This document shows, in pieces, positions 35,803-44,688 of a stretch of 49,755 bases of DNA. Below the pieces are notes generated by a model that worked only from the letters and a program-made list of their open reading frames with translations, was not told where the DNA came from and made no database searches. The DNA lies in assembly GCA_019057635.1 (NCBI GenBank), contig DXJL01000174.1, positions 1 to 49,755 of the forward strand, read 5' to 3'. Source of the DNA: Candidatus Heimdallarchaeota archaeon (GTDB taxonomy: Archaea; Asgardarchaeota; Heimdallarchaeia; Hodarchaeales; Hodarchaeaceae). The translations under genes were made by a program, and so were the position numbers. Each line of letters starts with the position of its first letter. The first letter of the stretch is position 1.

Positions 35803-36846
35803 TTGAATTCAATCCGGTTTATTAGTAATGCTCTAGCAAAGAAACATTCTAATGGAAAGTTTCACCCCGAATCGCCTCAAAGAATTGAAATAATGGAAAA
35901 ATGGGTTACTTCCCATTTGGATGACTCCATTTCCTTTGAAATCTCCCATGAAATGGCAAATAAAGATGAAATTTTATCTGTACATACTGAAGATCACTAT
36001 AATTTAATTGAAAAGACAAAAAATTACGAGGGACACTTCTATTTCGATGCAGACACGGCTGCTAATAGCTATTCCTATGAGGCGGCTATGCAAGCTGTCC
36101 AGATAGGAATACAAGCCGTTTCTGAAAGTACAATGGATACTTCAGTATTCTGTCTTGTCCGTCCTCCGGGTCATCATGCAACTCAGCATTCCCCACAAGG
36201 TTTCTGCATCTTCAATAATATCGCTGTAGGGAGCCAAATTGCACTCAATAAGAAAAAATATTCCCGTATTGCGATATTAGATTTTGATCATCATTTTGGA
36301 AATGGAACTGCTTATATTACCGAATCTAACCCCGATATCTTATACATAAGTACACATGCAGATCCGAGAATTTCCTACCCAGGATGTGGGTTCTCAGACG
36401 AAATTGGATTGGGAGAGGGACGAGGATTCAATGTACCACTGCCTCTTGGATACAGAGCCTCTGAAGCAGATCTAAAACTTTGCTTTGAATCGATTATCAA
36501 TCCCATAATATATCAATTCAAACCTGACTTTCTAGCTATAAGTGCAGGTTTTGATGCATATGAAAGAGACCCCATCGGAGTACTAGGTGTAACTGTGAAT
36601 GGATTCGGTTACATTGGAAAAATAATTAAAGAAATCACTGATAATCTTAAAATTCCTTATGCACATTTTTTGGAAGGAGGATACAATATTAATCTCTTAC
36701 CAGAATTATTATCAGCTTATGTTTCTCCATTTATTGGAAAAAGTGAAGTGATTATGAAAATTGATCCTTCTCTTCAAGTGAAAGAGGAGACCAAATCAAC
36801 AGTTCAAAGCTCTAAGAACGTGTTAAAAGATTACTGGTCTCTGTGA
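35803..36846 (+). CDS. Histone deacetylase / acetylpolyamine hydrolase family protein
   Basis: 347 residues. Active-site landmarks of the class II HDAC fold are RPPGHHATQHSPQGFCIFNN (His-His), ILDFDHHFGNGT (Asp and His zinc ligands), SAGFDAYERDP (Asp zinc ligand) and LEGGYN (Tyr region). It is a zinc hydrolase for acetyl-lysine or acetylpolyamine. The start is TTG with AGAGG about 8 bases upstream. A tail-less histone is encoded at 39614 in the same window; the true substrate is unknown. Confidence 0.92.
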   Translation: MNSIRFISNALAKKHSNGKFHPESPQRIEIMEKWVTSHLDDSISFEISHEMANKDEILSVHTEDHYNLIEKTKNYEGHFYFDADTAANSYSYEAAMQAVQIGIQAVSESTMDTSVFCLVRPPGHHATQHSPQGFCIFNNIAVGSQIALNKKKYSRIAILDFDHHFGNGTAYITESNPDILYISTHADPRISYPGCGFSDEIGLGEGRGFNVPLPLGYRASEADLKLCFESIINPIIYQFKPDFLAISAGFDAYERDPIGVLGVTVNGFGYIGKIIKEITDNLKIPYAHFLEGGYNINLLPELLSAYVSPFIGKSEVIMKIDPSLQVKEETKSTVQSSKNVLKDYWSL

Positions 36847-36943
36847 TAAAGTTTGTTCTTATTGTAAAATATCTGTAATAATAAAAACAAATCTATTTGT
36901 ATTTACCAAAGATTTAAAATTCCTAGTGCTTATTTTTCATTGG

Positions 36944-37033
36944 AAGGATCCCATGATGTCTCTAGCCCTACCGATAAGGAAAACTGTGTAAAGTATCCCT
37001 AAGTGATGAAGATCTTGAGTATAGAGGATCCTT
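36944..37033. ncRNA. Candidate small structured RNA between convergent genes
   Basis: An 8-base inverted pair AAGGATCC...GGATCCTT encloses about 74 nt in the spacer between the HDAC-family gene and the PPAT gene. Inside are ATGATG and GTGATGA, which resemble C and C' boxes of a C/D guide RNA. No good CTGA D box precedes the 3' stem, so the class is unresolved. It could also be a bidirectional termination structure. Confidence 0.25.
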
Positions 37034-37050
37034 TCATTTTGACCATTACT

Positions 37051-37515
37051 TCATGAATCCTTTTCAAAAAGTTCTTTTCTAATTTTAGAACTACTCAATT
37101 TTGTACCCTTATTTGTAGTCACAATTGCAGAGAGAATGAGAATTAATGGAGATTTTTTTAACATGTTTCTCTCGCGGTTGATGGCTAGTGCTCCCGAATA
37201 TGTTTCTTGTGAAACTAATAGTGCTAGTAAATCGGATTTGCTTGCAATTTGTCCATCTTGACCTAAAGAATCAATTTTGACAATGGAACATCTATTATTA
37301 CGGGATTTGAAATAGTTCACGAGTGCTGAATGACGTTTGCTGAATGGAAGTATGTGATCTCCAAGCACTTTAGGGTGATTATGTAAATATTTTTCACTAA
37401 TCAACCCAATTTGGATATATTCTGAATAATGTAACGCAAGATCCAAAATTAGTTTATGACCAGAATGGAGACGATCAAAAGTTCCACCTAAACCTAATTT
37501 TTCAAATTTGGACAT
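37051..37515 (-). CDS. Archaeal phosphopantetheine adenylyltransferase (CoaD-type)
   Basis: 154 residues. The nucleotidyltransferase motif GGTFDRLHSGHKLIL (His-x-x-His-like, GTFD...SGH) and the C-terminal LSSSKIRK (ISSSxIR type) are both present. It makes dephospho-CoA from phosphopantetheine and ATP. ATG start. Length agrees with archaeal PPAT. Confidence 0.9.
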   Translation of the reverse strand: MSKFEKLGLGGTFDRLHSGHKLILDLALHYSEYIQIGLISEKYLHNHPKVLGDHILPFSKRHSALVNYFKSRNNRCSIVKIDSLGQDGQIASKSDLLALLVSQETYSGALAINRERNMLKKSPLILILSAIVTTNKGTKLSSSKIRKELFEKDS

Positions 37516-37574
37516 AGATAGTTCTCATCATACATATTTACTTAGGTAAGATTGAATGAAATATGATTAAGAAA

Positions 37575-37890
37575 AGCTTTTTTATCGTAGGACGGGAAGT
37601 CTTCAACGCAAGGAAGGAATATATTCTACTCTCGAGGACACGATGAGCCAAGATGATTCGGAGTGCAAATGAGTAGAGAAATCCTGAGCGGTTACTACCA
37701 TATGAATTAGGAGACGGGCTCTCGCATGAGGATGGGTGTGTCACCCAACAATGAGCGATAGGGTTAACCCTCCTAAGCGACAGGAGTAAGGGTCATAAAG
37801 CCCTTCATAAGAGAACTAGGCTGAATTTGGGATCCTCCCGTATATGTGGTCGCAGTGTTAGTGTTAAGGGCGACAGATCCAATAAAACTT
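37575..37890 (+). ncRNA. rnpB: Probable RNase P RNA
   Basis: A GC-richer, highly structured gene-free stretch between the PPAT gene and dnaG. From memory of the E. coli molecule it follows the RNase P order: CR-I-like ACGGGAAGTC (37592-37601); CR-II-like GAGTGCAAATGAGTAGAGAA (37661-37680); hairpins GGGTG/CACCC (37734-37746) and GGGTTAACCC (37761-37770); CTCC paired to GGAG, followed by TAAGGGTCATAAAG (to 37800), very like CR-IV (GGAGCAAGGCCAAAUAGG). CR-V could be AGAGAACTAGGCTGA (37810-37824) or lie after GCGACAGATCC (about 37869). P1 pairing is not resolved, so both ends are approximate. Confidence 0.68.
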
Positions 37891-37961
37891 ATAAATATCA
37901 TGAGCATTTATTTTCAAAAATAAAAAAAATAGGGGAGTAGGAAAATTGTTAATCCTACCTA

Positions 37962-39212
37962 CTAATCTGAATACGTATAGATTTTGATATTTAGGGGAAT
38001 CTTTGTTATGTCGTGCTGTCGGGCACCAACAATGTTTTGTACCCCCCGACTTGAGGCAATGTCCAACAACCTTTGGGTGATGATCCCATCAAAAATCACA
38101 GTTTCAATATTTTCTGTGTTAAGGATTTTGTCTCGAAGATCACTGATGGGAATATTTTCCTCAATTATCTTAGAATTTTTGTCGAATAATGTTGCTTGTT
38201 GCTCTGGAAGATTTTCCACAACTTGAAGAAACTCGGGTGGTATTTTAGCTTGACTTGCTGGTTCTGATTTTCGTCTAATGACTATAGGAATTTCTTTTGT
38301 CACAAAATCATTGTCTTCAGATTCGTCTGCAGTACTTTCTGAAAAGTCATCATCCTCTGGGGTAATATTGAGCTCTTTCATAATCTGTTCAATAGGTATT
38401 TTTGTACGAAGCGCTTTCAGTATTTCCTTACTTGATAATTCTTCAACTTCGTGGTTTGCTGGTGCTCTAGCAACGTAATCAAGATCTGCAAGATGAATTA
38501 GTTCACGTAAAATGAGATCACCTCCATGATCCCCATCTAAAAATGCAGTTGTTACTTTTTTTCGTGTTAGATCAACAACCTCAGGCGGAACATCTGTTCC
38601 TTGCACAGAAATGACATTTCTAAATCCGTGTTTCAATAAATTAATTACGTCAGCACGTCCTTCCACAATGATGAGATTATCGCTATCCAAAACCCCAGGA
38701 CCTGCAGGTAATGCCGCTTTTCCAAATTTTTGGATAATACTTACTCTTGCTTCCTTCAGAACTTCATCTAAGACTGAAACTGAGTCAGGTGCAACCTCAT
38801 GATCCCATGTTTTCAAAATTCTAGAAGCCCGCTGAACGATTTGTCGTCGTTTGCTCTCACGTACGTCTTCAATCTTGAGTAGATTGATTTTTCCAACACA
38901 AGGACCAACTCTATCGACCGTTTCTAAAGCAGCAGCAAGTAAGGCTGTTTCGACACGATCCAATGAGGATGGAATAATAAGTGTCCCAGTTGTTTTTCTT
39001 TGTCTCTTTTGGTATTGCAGCTTTACAGCTATTCTACCTATTCTTGAAGTTTTTTGTAATTCACGTAAATCAAGCCCTTCGCCAATTAAACCTTCGGTTT
39101 GGCCAAATAACGCGCCAATAATGTCAGAGCGTTCAGCTACTCCGTTTATTGAGAATTTTTCGTGAATTAAGTATTTAACAGTGCTAGTATCGATATCTTC
39201 TTCATTAGCCAT
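37962..39212 (-). CDS. dnaG: Archaeal DnaG-like primase (TOPRIM)
   Basis: About 416 residues from the ATG at 39212, whose N-terminus (STVKYLIHEKFSINGVAERSDIIGALFGQTEGLIG) matches the family; a GTG at 39254 would add 14 residues. The TOPRIM motifs are IIVEGRADVINLLKHG (Glu) and AFLDGDHGGDLI (DxD). Archaeal DnaG can make RNA primers but is also found with the exosome in several archaea, which fits the exosome genes at 12-15 kb. The C-terminus (HDITKIPLNIKIYTY) is complete. Confidence 0.93.
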   Translation of the reverse strand: MANEEDIDTSTVKYLIHEKFSINGVAERSDIIGALFGQTEGLIGEGLDLRELQKTSRIGRIAVKLQYQKRQRKTTGTLIIPSSLDRVETALLAAALETVDRVGPCVGKINLLKIEDVRESKRRQIVQRASRILKTWDHEVAPDSVSVLDEVLKEARVSIIQKFGKAALPAGPGVLDSDNLIIVEGRADVINLLKHGFRNVISVQGTDVPPEVVDLTRKKVTTAFLDGDHGGDLILRELIHLADLDYVARAPANHEVEELSSKEILKALRTKIPIEQIMKELNITPEDDDFSESTADESEDNDFVTKEIPIVIRRKSEPASQAKIPPEFLQVVENLPEQQATLFDKNSKIIEENIPISDLRDKILNTENIETVIFDGIITQRLLDIASSRGVQNIVGARQHDITKIPLNIKIYTYSD

Positions 39213-39613
39213 TGAAGTTTCATCTCCAAATTTATGCGATGAAACAACACTCACTCCTATTACGACTGCTCGACCAAATATTTGATTGAATACTTCTCAG
39301 ATATGTGATTGAGTAATGATGAATGAATTGATGTAATAATCATGAAATGCGGTTTCACGCGCGTTTTAATGATGTTCTAGAGAACATCCGTTTATTTTTC
39401 CCCAATTTGTCCTTTTCTATTAATCTTTAGGGAATAGTTGTTTTTTGAACTGTTCGCGAAATATTTACAATTTCGAGATTTGTCCTTTGTAATGATCATT
39501 ATTTCGTAAACTAAATCAAAGGACTTAATTTAATTCTTAATGCTTACGATGTATTCCTAGACCAACCAATTTTTTTAATTTATGGGTACAAATTAGAGCA
39601 ATGTCTGGAAATT
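39213..39613. promoter_or_regulatory. Spacer upstream of dnaG with an 18-base inverted repeat
   Basis: No gene seen. A perfect 8+2+8 inverted repeat, GATGTTCT AG AGAACATC, lies at 39371-39388 and is followed on the plus strand by T-rich sequence. It is about 160 bases before the dnaG start. It could be a protein-binding site or a transcription end signal. The remainder is AT-rich. Confidence 0.45.
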
Positions 39614-39832
39614 CTAAAGCAAAAATTTTACTTTATGTATAGCAAGAGTGATGTCCTCGCCCTCGACTGTTTTCTTACCCGCGTGAGAGGCAATCTCTGT
39701 GCCGAGGCTTGCTATTTTTTCTCCATAATCTTCTAATTCTCTTTGTAGTACATGAATCGCCGATTTAGAAACACGATTGGCCCCACTTTTTCTAATTATC
39801 CTATCTATAGCTGAATTAGGAATTTCTACCAT
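39614..39832 (-). CDS. Archaeal histone
   Basis: 72 residues from the ATG at 39832, which has AAGGTG 7 bases upstream; a longer in-frame extension is unlikely. The histone fold is complete: EIPNSAIDRIIRKSGANRVSKSAIHVLQRELEDYGEKIA, then AGKKTVEGEDITLAIHKVKF. No N- or C-terminal tail is present, so DNA wrapping would be of the simple archaeal type. It is one gene from dnaG and about 2.8 kb from an HDAC-family gene. Confidence 0.95.
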   Translation of the reverse strand: MVEIPNSAIDRIIRKSGANRVSKSAIHVLQRELEDYGEKIASLGTEIASHAGKKTVEGEDITLAIHKVKFLL

Positions 39833-40061
39833 ATAAGACACCTTAAAACAAACCTGTATCACCAGATAAAGGTGTATACCATATTTTTGAAGCAGTACAG
39901 ATTAATTAAAAAGGTATTTTTCCTCTATTCAGTATTTGTTTTGAAGTATATTTAAAATTCGTCTCTAAATACTGCTCATTTAAGTATCTGACAACGTTCT
40001 CTATTATCTACTCTAAACTGAAGAAAGTAAAACGTCATTAAATTATCTGTGTTGAATACAA

Positions 40062-40580
40062 ATGGGAAAAAGACCCGCTCACTGCTATACTCGTATTGAC
40101 CGACCACCTTTTACGCGTAAAAAGTTCATAAAAGGTGGACCCGACTCCAAAATTCGTACCTTTGATCTTGGTGCTCCTGGCACGGATTTTCCTATAGAGA
40201 TATCCTTATTCGCAAAAGAGCGATGCCAAATCTCACACAATGCACTAGAAGCAGCTAGAATACATGTTAACCGGTACTTGACAAGAAATCTCGGCCGTGA
40301 GAATTATCATTATCGTGTATGTGTCTATCCTCATCACCGCATCCGAGAAAATAAGATGATGACAGGAGCTGGAGCAGATCGTATCCAAAACGGAATGCGG
40401 AAAGCCTTCGGCAAAGTTATTAGTGTTGCAGCACGAGTTTATGAAGAAGATAGATTATTATTTATACGCACTAATCTTGAAAATATGGAAGTCGCTAAAG
40501 ATGCTCTTCGTCGTGGTAAAGCGAAATTTCCAACTCCTTGTCGTATAAGAATTACTAAGGGCGAAGATTTAGTAGCTTAA
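40062..40580 (+). CDS. rpl10e: Ribosomal protein uL16 (L10e)
   Basis: 172 residues. GKRPAHCYTRIDRPPFTRKKF, FDLGAPGTDFP, the KERCQISHNALEAARIHVNRYL block and YPHHRIRENKMMTGAGADRIQNGMRKAFGK are diagnostic. It binds near the peptidyl transferase centre and the A-site tRNA. ATG start. It is upstream of pth2 and pelota, which together form a translation quality-control neighbourhood. Confidence 0.96.
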   Translation: MGKRPAHCYTRIDRPPFTRKKFIKGGPDSKIRTFDLGAPGTDFPIEISLFAKERCQISHNALEAARIHVNRYLTRNLGRENYHYRVCVYPHHRIRENKMMTGAGADRIQNGMRKAFGKVISVAARVYEEDRLLFIRTNLENMEVAKDALRRGKAKFPTPCRIRITKGEDLVA

Positions 40581-40933
40581 CCAACAATTTTGACTACTTT
40601 TTTAAAATTTATCAAAAAGCATATCTGTATCACGTCAAATAAGCTATAAAAAAAATATATCCGAAATGAGAATGTCTTCTTATTACTAATATTTGAGATA
40701 TCCTTCAATTTAACAAAGTGATCGCAAATCTACTAGCTTCACTCGCAGCTAGTTAAACTATAATCACCAAAATGATGAATACTGACCTATACTGATGATG
40801 GGTTCATAATCGGACACCACTTGAACCTATTTATGATGTCCATGTACCTCACTGAGGAGATATTCTCCTACAAATCATTGAAGGATATCTCTTAAGTTCC
40901 TGTAGAGCTCGATTCCTACAATATATTCACGAA
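40581..40933. other. Spacer with possible C/D-box-like RNA
   Basis: No protein gene. Within it, ATGATGA (40772-40778), two further TGATG motifs (about 40793 and 40833) and CTGA copies (40792-40795 and 40852-40855) resemble C/D guide RNA boxes. The GGTTCA...TGAACC pair (40801-40827) can form a hairpin. The arrangement is irregular, so this is only a candidate. T-rich sequence just after the uL16 stop may end its transcript. Confidence 0.25.
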
Positions 40934-41311
40934 ATGGATTTGGAGAAGATTATAACGCTCGAATTAAAACAAGTGCTGATTCTAAGAAAAGATCTAAAAA
41001 TGTCAAAAGGAAAGGCAGCAGCTCAAGCATCTCACGCGGCTGTAAGTGCTGCGATCAAAATGATGAGACAGAACCCCACACTATTCAATAAATGGTGGAA
41101 TGGAGGCCAAATGAAAGTAGTTCTTGCAGTTGAATCTGAAACGCAACTAGAAGAGATTGAATCAAGAATAAGAAGAAGTGGTGTATTCGTCGCCAAAATC
41201 AACGATGCAGGAAGAACCCAGCTTCCTCCAGGGACGACAACAGCGCTTGGAATTGGCCCTCATAATCAATTGGCGATAGAGAAAATTACTTCTACCCTAA
41301 AACTATATTGA
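40934..41311 (+). CDS. pth2: Peptidyl-tRNA hydrolase 2
   Basis: 125 residues. KQVLILRKDLKMSKGKAAAQASHAAV carries the catalytic/binding residues of the Pth2 fold; VAKINDAGRTQLPPGTTTALGIGP is the second signature. It frees peptides from stalled peptidyl-tRNAs. ATG start. It is about 40 bases upstream of pelota, so the rescue factors probably share a transcript. Confidence 0.95.
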   Translation: MDLEKIITLELKQVLILRKDLKMSKGKAAAQASHAAVSAAIKMMRQNPTLFNKWWNGGQMKVVLAVESETQLEEIESRIRRSGVFVAKINDAGRTQLPPGTTTALGIGPHNQLAIEKITSTLKLY

Positions 41312-41351
41312 ATCAAGATACTTTTTGATGCTCTAGAAGGTGTTCTTCTCA

Positions 41352-42455
41352 ATGCGAATAATAAAATCTGACTTGCGTACAAATCAAGTAATTATTCGAG
41401 CTGAGTCTCCAACTGACTTATACATTTTGTCAACGATAATTGTCAATGGAGACAAAGTAATCGCTAAAACTTCTCGTCGTATCCGACGAACGGGAAGCGA
41501 AGGTAGATCGGGAGATGAAAGTCAACGCATTACAATGATTATTGGTATTGAAGTAGAAGGACAAAATTTTCAAGAAAGTGTCGCAAGTAATAGGTTACGA
41601 ATCAAAGGAACAATATTCAAAGGACCTGAACAGCATGTATCTATTGGTTCTTATCATACAATTAATGTTGGACTGTCAGATACAATAACTGTTTTTAAAG
41701 CTGAATGGTCTCGGTATTATCTGAAAATCTTAGAAGATGCAGAAAAAGCATCAAAAAAGCCGAAAATAGGGGTGCTAGCAGTGGATAACAATGATGTCTG
41801 CATCGGTATATTGGATAATTATCAACTTAATGTTTTATTTCAAGAAAGATCGGGGGTTAGTCGAAAACATTCAAAAGCAAAAGTGAGGAAGGAGCAATCA
41901 AATAGTTTTTTTGAAACAATAACGCAACTCATACAACGCAGTATCTTGCCCGAAACAAAGAATATACTCATAGGAGGACCAGGATTCGTTAAAGAGCGGT
42001 TATCTGATCATCTTAGGAATACCATGCCTAAGGAAAATCTCAACATTGTGATTGGGAGTTCATTAAGCGGAGGAAATCGCATTGGTTTATTCGAGCTCAT
42101 GAAATCAGAAGCTCTTGACAAATTAGCTAAAGATTTTCAAATACTCGAGGAGCGACGAGACATCGATGAGTTTCTAGGAAGAATAAGCAAGGGAACAGGA
42201 GATGTCGCATATGGTTATACTCATATTAATCAAATTGCAGAGACGGGAGTTATTGAAACAATCTTGATGATGGATTCTTATCTTCATGGAACTAATCAGG
42301 CTTCAGTCACAGATATACAAGAATTACTAACAATGATAGAGCAGATGAAGGGAAAAATAGTAATAATTTCCTCACAAAGTGAGGCCGCATCCCAACTAAA
42401 GACATTTGGGGGAATTATTGCCCTCCTCCGTTATGCCCTCCGTTGGGAATCTTAG
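41352..42455 (+). CDS. pelA: Ribosome rescue factor Pelota (aPelota)
   Basis: 367 residues from the ATG at 41352, which has GGTG 8 bases upstream (GTG 41340 is the alternative). The N-terminal Sm-like domain (MRIIKSDLR...SDTITVFKAEWSRYYLKIL) and the eRF1-like central and C-terminal domains (IGVLAVDNNDVCIGILD, LIGGPGFVKERL, ALRWES end) are complete. No GGQ motif, as expected for Pelota. It acts with aABCE1 or aEF1A on stalled ribosomes. Confidence 0.95.
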   Translation: MRIIKSDLRTNQVIIRAESPTDLYILSTIIVNGDKVIAKTSRRIRRTGSEGRSGDESQRITMIIGIEVEGQNFQESVASNRLRIKGTIFKGPEQHVSIGSYHTINVGLSDTITVFKAEWSRYYLKILEDAEKASKKPKIGVLAVDNNDVCIGILDNYQLNVLFQERSGVSRKHSKAKVRKEQSNSFFETITQLIQRSILPETKNILIGGPGFVKERLSDHLRNTMPKENLNIVIGSSLSGGNRIGLFELMKSEALDKLAKDFQILEERRDIDEFLGRISKGTGDVAYGYTHINQIAETGVIETILMMDSYLHGTNQASVTDIQELLTMIEQMKGKIVIISSQSEAASQLKTFGGIIALLRYALRWES

Positions 42456-42590
42456 TAAGAATCACAAGTTTCATTGATCACACCTAAAAAATCAAATATT
42501 CATTCCTATGAGCACGCTATTAGTAGCTACTACTGACACTATGAGAGAATGTAAGATTTTACCTAATATAAATCACCATCAGGGACTTCT

Positions 42591-43799
42591 ATGGACTCAT
42601 TAACATTTATCATCTTAATCGGATTTGTTTGGATCGTATTAACGGGAATTTCGAGAATTTCATGGTTCAATGTGACCAATCCAGAAATTGGTCTAGGCTT
42701 TGCTTACTATCGTACAACTAGATTAAATGCTATGATTTCGAAAATAGGCGAGCGTGGGAAAATATTTTGGAAGGTTCTCTGGGATATAGGTATAATAGCT
42801 GGTTTAGGCATCCTATTCACAGGACTTATTGTATTTTCTATTAATATCATCACATTTTTCCTCCCTAAATCGAGTAATGTTACTCCAATAGCCATCACTC
42901 CTGTAATCCCAGGGATTACAGTCTCATTTGCGTCATTACCGTACTTCATTGTAGCAATCATGATCGGGGCAATGGTTCATGAGTTTGCTCATGGGATTGC
43001 TGCAATAAATGAAAAAGTGTCCTTGAAAAGTACAGGAATCTTCGTCTTTCTCCTATTTTTTGGAGCATTTGTCGAACCCGAGGAAGAGACGATTTTAAAA
43101 GCCTCAAGTCGCTCAAAGATGCGAATAATGGCGGCAGGGGGATTAGCAAACATGATATTTGCCGTTTTTTTTCTCCTCGTCCTTTTACTCCCAATGGGAA
43201 TTCCGTTCTTAATATCTCCTCTCTATGAAACTGAATCCACTGGAGCTCTTATTGTCAATACGGTACCAGGTACACCTGCGAGACAAGAAGGAATACGTAC
43301 TGGTTTCGTAATAATTGGGATAGAGAGTGAAAAAGGATATTTTTCCATATTTTCAGGTTCAGATTTTGTAACTTTTGTACAGGCAGAGGTTTTCATCAAC
43401 CAAAGTTTAATATTCCATTTTAACGGCGATAGAGATCCTATAACTTTGATAACTATGAATAAAGCAAAAATAACAAATAAAACAATAGATAATAGCACAG
43501 GTTTTATTGGAATAGCTACTTGGAATTATAATGAACCAAAATTCTTATCCGATATTGTATTCATTCGATTAATCCCGTATTGGTTATTTTATACAGTCCT
43601 GTACACTTTTATGGTGAATTTGATGCTAGCTCTGATGAATCTATTACCTGTTCCCTTCTTAGATGGGGACAAATTACTTGCAGCGTTCCTAGGGGAGAAA
43701 AATCAAGCTCTTCATAAGTGGATTAAGTATTTCGCACTTATTGTGTTATTCCTCAATTTCGCCCTTTCGTTCTTATTTGTGGGATGGCAGCAGATTTAA
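42591..43799 (+). CDS. Site-2-type intramembrane metalloprotease
   Basis: 402 residues. The zinc-binding HEFAHG (about residue 130) lies in a hydrophobic helix; a PDZ-like stretch (TVPGTPARQEGIRTGFVIIGI) follows; the second active-site motif NLLPVPFLDGDKLLAAF (LDG) is near the C-terminus. Several membrane helices surround these. Family knowledge: S2P-like proteases cut membrane-anchored regulators. The membrane-anchored winged-helix protein at 38-1522 would be one imaginable substrate, but this is speculation. ATG start. Confidence 0.9.
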   Translation: MDSLTFIILIGFVWIVLTGISRISWFNVTNPEIGLGFAYYRTTRLNAMISKIGERGKIFWKVLWDIGIIAGLGILFTGLIVFSINIITFFLPKSSNVTPIAITPVIPGITVSFASLPYFIVAIMIGAMVHEFAHGIAAINEKVSLKSTGIFVFLLFFGAFVEPEEETILKASSRSKMRIMAAGGLANMIFAVFFLLVLLLPMGIPFLISPLYETESTGALIVNTVPGTPARQEGIRTGFVIIGIESEKGYFSIFSGSDFVTFVQAEVFINQSLIFHFNGDRDPITLITMNKAKITNKTIDNSTGFIGIATWNYNEPKFLSDIVFIRLIPYWLFYTVLYTFMVNLMLALMNLLPVPFLDGDKLLAAFLGEKNQALHKWIKYFALIVLFLNFALSFLFVGWQQI

Positions 43800-43996
43800 G
43801 CCACAGGTGACTTAAAGTTCAAGAAATAGCTGGGAGAATGAGGGAGATTTTATTATGACTGCTTTTTGCCTTTAAGGAAATAGGAAAAGATACACAGAAG
43901 GACAAATTATAAGTTTCAGTACTTCAATCCGCAATTTTATAAACAGTAGAATCCAATAAGTAAACACAGAACGACAATTTAGAAGCTCGTAGGTAA

Positions 43997-44599
43997 GTGG
44001 AGAGTACTTTTTTGGCATTAGATGACGGATTATTTATCTTAGTAGATTGGAATTTTCTCCTCCTGATAATGGGAGGCTGTGTAGCTGCCTCATGGTTATT
44101 GATTCGATTATCTTCAGTATCTGACTCAGAAGAAATTGTTTCTTTAGCAGAGAAAGTAGCTATATTAGGATTCCCAGTTGGAGTTATCTCTCTCTTGATG
44201 ATCGGAGCTGCATTTTATCTTGATTCACAACCGGTCGGTCTACCAGCTTCTTTTGATTTGATAACCCTTATATGTTTCGGAGTATTGGGACTTGTCCTTA
44301 TTCTGAGACCGATAAAGAATTTTAGGTTCGGAACTTTTCTATCATTAGGATTAGGATTGCTTGGAGCCGCTATTCTAGTTTTTTTAGGAACAAATCAAAT
44401 CAAAATTATGGCAGGAGTCTTTATAATCATATTTTTAGTAATCTATGGATCAATAAAGATGGTTGAAGACTTATATTTGCTGATCGCAGAAATACTCTCA
44501 AATCCCATGATATCCGTGACAGTTGGAGTAATCTGTATCATTCAGGGATTATTACAAATTTTGGGTTTTTCATTAGCGAATTTTCTTTTCTTTATCTAA
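43997..44599 (+). CDS. Hypothetical multi-pass membrane protein
   Basis: 200 residues with about six hydrophobic helices (e.g. FLLLIMGGCVAASWLLI, VAILGFPVGVISLLMIGAAFYL, LGLLGAAILVFLG, VTVGVICIIQGLLQIL). Few charged residues; no recognised motif. The start is GTG. A TTTTATAAACA box lies about 55 bases upstream. The family is not recognised. Confidence 0.65.
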   Translation: MESTFLALDDGLFILVDWNFLLLIMGGCVAASWLLIRLSSVSDSEEIVSLAEKVAILGFPVGVISLLMIGAAFYLDSQPVGLPASFDLITLICFGVLGLVLILRPIKNFRFGTFLSLGLGLLGAAILVFLGTNQIKIMAGVFIIIFLVIYGSIKMVEDLYLLIAEILSNPMISVTVGVICIIQGLLQILGFSLANFLFFI

Positions 44600-44688
44600 G
44601 AACAATAGAATGCTGAAACCAGGTATATAATTGAGTGCTAATGAATGATGAAGATTCAAATAAAACCATTAAGTTTAATTGAAAGATT

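Noticed and set aside
37538..37744. Minus-strand reading frame of 68 codons over the structured region
   Set aside because: Low-complexity composition, no family resemblance, and it lies over the RNase P-like RNA.
37575..37890. Reading the structured region as SRP RNA
   Set aside because: No archaeal helix 8 pattern (GGAAGG...AGCAG) at a fitting place; the RNase P block order fits much better.
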